Source of the DNA: Gammaproteobacteria bacterium
Lineage (GTDB): Bacteria; Pseudomonadota; Gammaproteobacteria; Chromatiales; Chromatiaceae
Direction of reading: 5' to 3'
Length of the DNA: 8,342 nucleotides
Assembly: GCA_030621975.1 (NCBI GenBank)
Contig: JAUXGQ010000046.1
Location: forward strand, 1 to 8,342
Below, in pieces: positions 5,970-8,342 of this stretch. Position 1 is the stretch's first letter. Each line of letters begins with the position of its first letter. Under the pieces are notes generated by a model. That model searched no databases. It was given only the letters and a program-made list of their open reading frames with translations, and was not told the origin of the DNA. The translations under genes and the position numbers were made by a program.

Positions 5970-6590
5970 ATGGCAAAGTATACAGGCCCAACATGTAAAC
6001 TCAGTCGCCGCGAGGGCACGGATCTTTTTCTGAAAAGTCGGGTGCGCGCGCTGGATTCCAAATGTAACCTTGAAAAAGTTCCGGGCCAGACCACCGATCG
6101 GCGCCGTCGCATTTCAGACTATGGGTTGCAGTTAAGGGAAAAACAGAAAGTACGCCGTACCTACGGGGTTCTGGAAAAGCAATTTCGTAACTACTACAAG
6201 ACGGCGGCGCGGGTCAAAGGCGCGACCGGCGAAAACCTTTTGCAGCTGTTGGAATGCCGATTGGACAACGTGGTGTATCGGATGGGGTTCGGTACCACCC
6301 GCGCCGAAGCACGTCAACTGGTAAACCACAAGGCAATCGAGGTCAACGGTAAAACGACCAGCATACCGTCCTATCAGGTGAAGGTGGAAGACCAGGTCAG
6401 CGTGCGGGAGAAAGCACGCAAGCAGACCCGAATTGCCGGTGCGCTGTCTCTGGCCGAGCAGTATGGTTTTTCGGACTGGGTTGAGGTTGACGCAAAGGCG
6501 ATGTCGGGCGTGTTTAAACGTATGCCAGAGCGGGCGGATTTAGCGGCCGATATCAACGAATCGCTGATCGTCGAGTTGTATTCCAAGTAA
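5970..6590 (+). CDS. rpsD: 30S ribosomal protein S4
   Basis: The 206 residues equal E. coli S4. The N-terminal part has LSRREGTDLFLKS near residue 11 and YGLQLREKQKVRRTYGVLEKQF with FRNYY by residue 76. The S4 RNA-binding domain spans about 97-160 (RLDNVVYRMGFGTTRAEARQLVNHKAIEVNG). The C-terminus ADINESLIVELYSK is typical. S4 nucleates 16S rRNA 5'-domain assembly and lines the mRNA entry channel. In E. coli it also represses alpha operon translation at the rpsM leader, so this is the probable local autoregulator. Cysteines occur at 9, 32 and 96 but do not form a zinc motif. GGAG (5959-5962) lies 7 bases before the ATG. Confidence 0.98.
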   Translation: MAKYTGPTCKLSRREGTDLFLKSRVRALDSKCNLEKVPGQTTDRRRRISDYGLQLREKQKVRRTYGVLEKQFRNYYKTAARVKGATGENLLQLLECRLDNVVYRMGFGTTRAEARQLVNHKAIEVNGKTTSIPSYQVKVEDQVSVREKARKQTRIAGALSLAEQYGFSDWVEVDAKAMSGVFKRMPERADLAADINESLIVELYSK

Positions 6591-6612
6591 GGTCGAGCGA
6601 AGAGGATCATTT

Positions 6613-7611
6613 ATGGCTAACCCCGTTTCCGAGTTCCTGAAGCCGCGACAGGTCAATGTACAGGCGATAGCCGAACGGCGTGCAAAGATTGCGCTAGAAC
6701 CCCTGGAAAGAGGTTTTGGGCATACCCTCGGTAATGCATTGCGCCGAATCCTGTTGTCGTCCATGCCCGGCAGTGCCGTTGTAGAGGTCGAGATACAGGG
6801 CGTACTGCACGAGTACACCACCATCGAGGGTGTGCAGGAGGACGTGCTCGATATCCTGCTCAATCTAAAAGAGCTGGCGGTAAGCATGCATGCGCGCGAG
6901 AAGGCGACGCTGACCCTGAAGAAAAGCGGTCCGGGCGTGGTGCGCGCGAGCGATATCATGCTGGACCACGATGTGGAGATTGCCAATCCCGACCACGTCA
7001 TCGCGAATCTGACCAAGACAGGCGAGTTGAACATGACCTTGAACGTCGAGCGGGGACGAGGTTATCAACCGGCGGTCGCACGGCAAAGTGCGGGGGGCGA
7101 CGAGCGCCCGATAGGTAAACTGCCGTTGGACGCGTCCTTCAGCCCCGTGAAAAGGGTTGCCTACTCAGTAGAATCCGCACGTGTAGAGCAGCATACGGAT
7201 CTCGATCGACTGGTCATCGATTTAGAGACCAATGGCACGATCGATCCCGAAGAGGCGATTCGTCGGGCCGCGGGCATTCTGAAAGACCAGTTGACCATAT
7301 TCGTGGATCTCGACGTCAGGCCCGAGCCCGTGGCGGCGACATCCACCGGCCCGACCATTGAACCCATTTTGCTGCGTCCTGTGGATGATCTGGAATTAAC
7401 GGTCCGGTCCGCCAATTGTCTCAAAGCGGAGAATATCTTCCTGATCGGTGATCTGATTCAGCGCACCGAGGTGGAGTTGCTGAAGACGCCCAATCTTGGG
7501 AAGAAGTCCCTGACGGAGATAAAGGATGTACTGGCCACGCGGGGGCTTTCCCTGGGCATGCGCCTGGAAAACTGGCCGCCGGAAGGCCTGGACCTGGCGG
7601 CGACTCGTTGA
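6613..7611 (+). CDS. rpoA: DNA-directed RNA polymerase subunit alpha
   Basis: This 332-residue protein aligns over its whole length with E. coli alpha (329). The N-terminal domain (about 1-232) drives dimerisation and core assembly and contains LEPLERGFGHTLGNALRRIL (28-47), GVLHEY and DERPIGKL, ending with TNGTIDPEEAIRRAA. A linker of about 18 residues (233-250), different in sequence from E. coli, leads to the C-terminal domain with PILLRPVDDLELTVRSANCL (251-270). Arg265, the key residue contacting UP-element DNA and activators, falls at the same number as in E. coli, as do the KTPNLGKKSLTEIK helix-hairpin-helix residues. The tail differs after LENWPP. GAGG (6602-6605) lies 7 bases before the ATG. 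It lies between rpsD and rplQ as usual. Confidence 0.98.
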   Translation: MANPVSEFLKPRQVNVQAIAERRAKIALEPLERGFGHTLGNALRRILLSSMPGSAVVEVEIQGVLHEYTTIEGVQEDVLDILLNLKELAVSMHAREKATLTLKKSGPGVVRASDIMLDHDVEIANPDHVIANLTKTGELNMTLNVERGRGYQPAVARQSAGGDERPIGKLPLDASFSPVKRVAYSVESARVEQHTDLDRLVIDLETNGTIDPEEAIRRAAGILKDQLTIFVDLDVRPEPVAATSTGPTIEPILLRPVDDLELTVRSANCLKAENIFLIGDLIQRTEVELLKTPNLGKKSLTEIKDVLATRGLSLGMRLENWPPEGLDLAATR

Positions 7612-7628
7612 CCGGCAGCTATTCACTT

Positions 7629-7657
7629 GTTCAATCTGCATAGTAAGGAAGTTGAAC
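7629..7657 (+). promoter_or_regulatory. Weak inverted repeat around the rplQ ribosome-binding site
   Basis: GTTCAA (7629-7634) and TTGAAC (7652-7657) are perfect inverted copies, extendable by one G-U pair. The rplQ ribosome-binding site AAGGAA (7645-7650) lies in the enclosed loop, and the ATG comes two bases after the second arm. Six pairs with a loop of about 17 bases could be chance; any regulatory role is speculative. Confidence 0.2.
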
Positions 7658-7658
7658 C

Positions 7659-8030
7659 ATGCGCCATCGCAAGTCGGGACGGCACCTAAACCGTACCAGC
7701 ACCCATCGCAACGCGATGTTTCGCAACATGGCGGTGTCGTTGTTTCGCCATGAATTGATCAAGACGACCCTGCCCAAAGCAAAAGAACTGCGCCGCGTCG
7801 CCGAGCCGCTCATTACCCTGTCGGGAACCGACAGCGTCGCCCATCGCCGCCTCGCTTTCGCGCGGTTGCGTGATGCAGGGGCCGTGGGAAAGTTGTTCCA
7901 GGAACTGGGCCCCCGCTATAAAGAGCGCCCAGGGGGCTACCTGCGCATTCTCAAGTGCGGTTATCGACCGGGCGACAATGCCCCTATGGCCTATGTGGAA
8001 CTGGTGGACAGGCCTGAAGACGTAGAGTAA
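7659..8030 (+). CDS. rplQ: 50S ribosomal protein L17
   Basis: The protein has 123 residues, close to E. coli L17 (127). It starts MRHRKSGRHLNRTSTHRNAMFRNMA, the family signature, continues with LFRHELIKTTLPKAKELRRVAEPLITL, and ends in the GGYLRILKCGYRPGDNAPMAYVEL block. The shorter length is in the acidic C-terminal tail. L17 lies near the exit tunnel on the solvent side of the large subunit. The ribosome-binding site AAGGAA (7645-7650) is 8 bases before the ATG. It follows rpoA by 47 bases and is the last gene of the operon, with a strong terminator 22 bases after the stop codon. Confidence 0.98.
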   Translation: MRHRKSGRHLNRTSTHRNAMFRNMAVSLFRHELIKTTLPKAKELRRVAEPLITLSGTDSVAHRRLAFARLRDAGAVGKLFQELGPRYKERPGGYLRILKCGYRPGDNAPMAYVELVDRPEDVE

Positions 8031-8052
8031 CAAAGCGCATTTTCAAGACACA

Positions 8053-8082
8053 AAAAAAGCCGGGAAAAATCCCGGCTTTTTT
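8053..8082 (+). terminator. Intrinsic terminator closing the alpha operon
   Basis: A GC-rich stem GCCGGGA (8059-8065) / TCCCGGC (8070-8076) with loop AAAA is followed by six T (8077-8082). The A-run just before the stem pairs with the T-run, so the whole is a perfect 13-base inverted repeat. The A-run also makes it a possible terminator for transcription arriving from the opposite direction. Its position 22 bases after rplQ fits the end of the operon. Confidence 0.95.
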
Positions 8083-8102
8083 ATGTCGCCCATCTTAATC
8101 TT

Positions 8103-8170
8103 GTAGGAGCCCGCTTGCGGGCGAACAGGGGTTCGGCATGGCGTCCTTTCGCCCGCAAGCGGGCTCCTAC
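8103..8170. repeat. REP/BIME-like inverted doublet with GTAG heads
   Basis: Positions 8103-8125 and 8148-8170 are perfect 23-base reverse complements around a 22-base centre (8126-8147). Each arm starts, read from its outer end, with GTAGGAGC and contains its own small palindrome GCCCG-CTTG-CGGGC. This matches the layout of repetitive extragenic palindromes described in Pseudomonas and other gammaproteobacteria: a GTAG tetranucleotide next to a short hairpin, arranged in inverted pairs, and spread by RAYT-type (TnpA-REP) HUH transposases. With a C8126 bulge the stem could extend four pairs further (8127-8130 with 8144-8147). No transposase gene is in the window. The symmetry is seen; the class assignment rests on family knowledge, and multicopy status cannot be tested here. 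Confidence 0.75.
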
Positions 8171-8181
8171 GGTGCTTTGTC

Positions 8182-8200
8182 GTAGCCCGCCTGCAAGGGG
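8182..8200 (+). repeat. Possible decayed third half-repeat overlapping a ribosome-binding site
   Basis: GTAG (8182-8185) is followed by CCCGCCTGC and AAGGGG. Compared with the left arm of the doublet it lacks GAG after GTAG, has one mismatch across CCCGCTTGC, and has a broken second stem half. The AAGGGG (8195-8200) also serves as a plausible ribosome-binding site for the gene at 8207. It may be a degraded REP or just similar by chance. Confidence 0.25.
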
Positions 8201-8206
8201 TTAAAC

Positions 8207-8342
8207 ATGACTCGCTTGATTGCATTGGCGACGGACTTTGGAAGTCAGGGGATCTATACCGGTCAGATGCACGCAGTACTCTTAGCCAGCAATCCGGACA
8301 TTGCGGTTGTCGACCTGGTAAACGATCTACCGGCATTCCAGC
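8207..8342 (+). CDS. N-terminus of an S-adenosylmethionine hydrolase / DUF62 family protein (3' end outside window)
   Basis: An open frame starts at ATG 8207 and runs off the window after 45 codons. The start MTRLIALATDFGSQGIYTGQMHAV, then NPDIAVVDLVNDLPAF, matches the N-terminus of the SAM hydroxide adenosyltransferase family (DUF62, related to the bacterial fluorinase). In that family a TDFG-like segment contributes an aspartate that binds the ribose of SAM; here it is Asp10. Characterised members split SAM with water into adenosine and methionine. The conserved Asp-Arg-His residues linked to water activation lie beyond the window, so activity cannot be judged. AAGGGG (8195-8200) is 6 bases before the ATG. 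The gene lies beyond the alpha operon terminator and probably has its own promoter, though I see no clear one in 8083-8206. Confidence 0.8.
   Translation, partial: MTRLIALATDFGSQGIYTGQMHAVLLASNPDIAVVDLVNDLPAFQ

Overview
The window is a core-genome stretch: the distal part of the spc ribosomal-protein operon followed by the whole alpha operon, all on the + strand. The gene order is rplX (3' end), rplE, rpsN, rpsH, rplF, rplR, rpsE, rpmD, rplO, secY, rpmJ, then rpsM, rpsK, rpsD, rpoA, rplQ. The order, the absence of infA or adk after secY, protein lengths close to those of E. coli, the long zinc-free S14, the zinc-type L36 and Arg265 in the RpoA C-terminal domain all point to a gammaproteobacterium. 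G+C is moderately above half by eye. I cannot name the genus from this sequence. The GTAG-headed repeat near the end is of a kind common in environmental gammaproteobacteria.

Layout. 1-3139 holds L24 (partial), L5, S14, S8, L6, L18, S5 and L30, mostly separated by 0-16 bases; the exception is a 71-base, potentially structured spacer before rpsH. 3141-5077 holds L15, SecY and L36; rplO and secY abut with no spacer. 5078-5154 separates the spc and alpha halves. It contains a good sigma70-type promoter candidate whose -35 overlaps the rpmJ stop codon, and a short hairpin leader before rpsM. 5155-8030 holds S13, S11, S4, RNA polymerase alpha and L17. 8031-8206 is non-coding. It has a strong intrinsic terminator (8053-8082), then a perfect 23-base inverted repeat forming a REP/BIME-like doublet (8103-8170), and possibly a decayed third half-repeat. 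At 8207 a new gene begins, whose N-terminus matches the S-adenosylmethionine hydrolase (DUF62 / SAM hydroxide adenosyltransferase) family; it runs off the window.

How it works together. The ribosomal proteins supply both subunits, SecY forms the translocon that docks on ribosomes, and RpoA links RNA polymerase supply to ribosome synthesis. In E. coli the two halves are autoregulated by S8 and S4; both regulators are encoded here (rpsH, rpsD).

I found no undescribed system. The coding part is highly conserved and ordinary. The points worth a second look are the non-coding leaders, the REP doublet and the gene that follows it.
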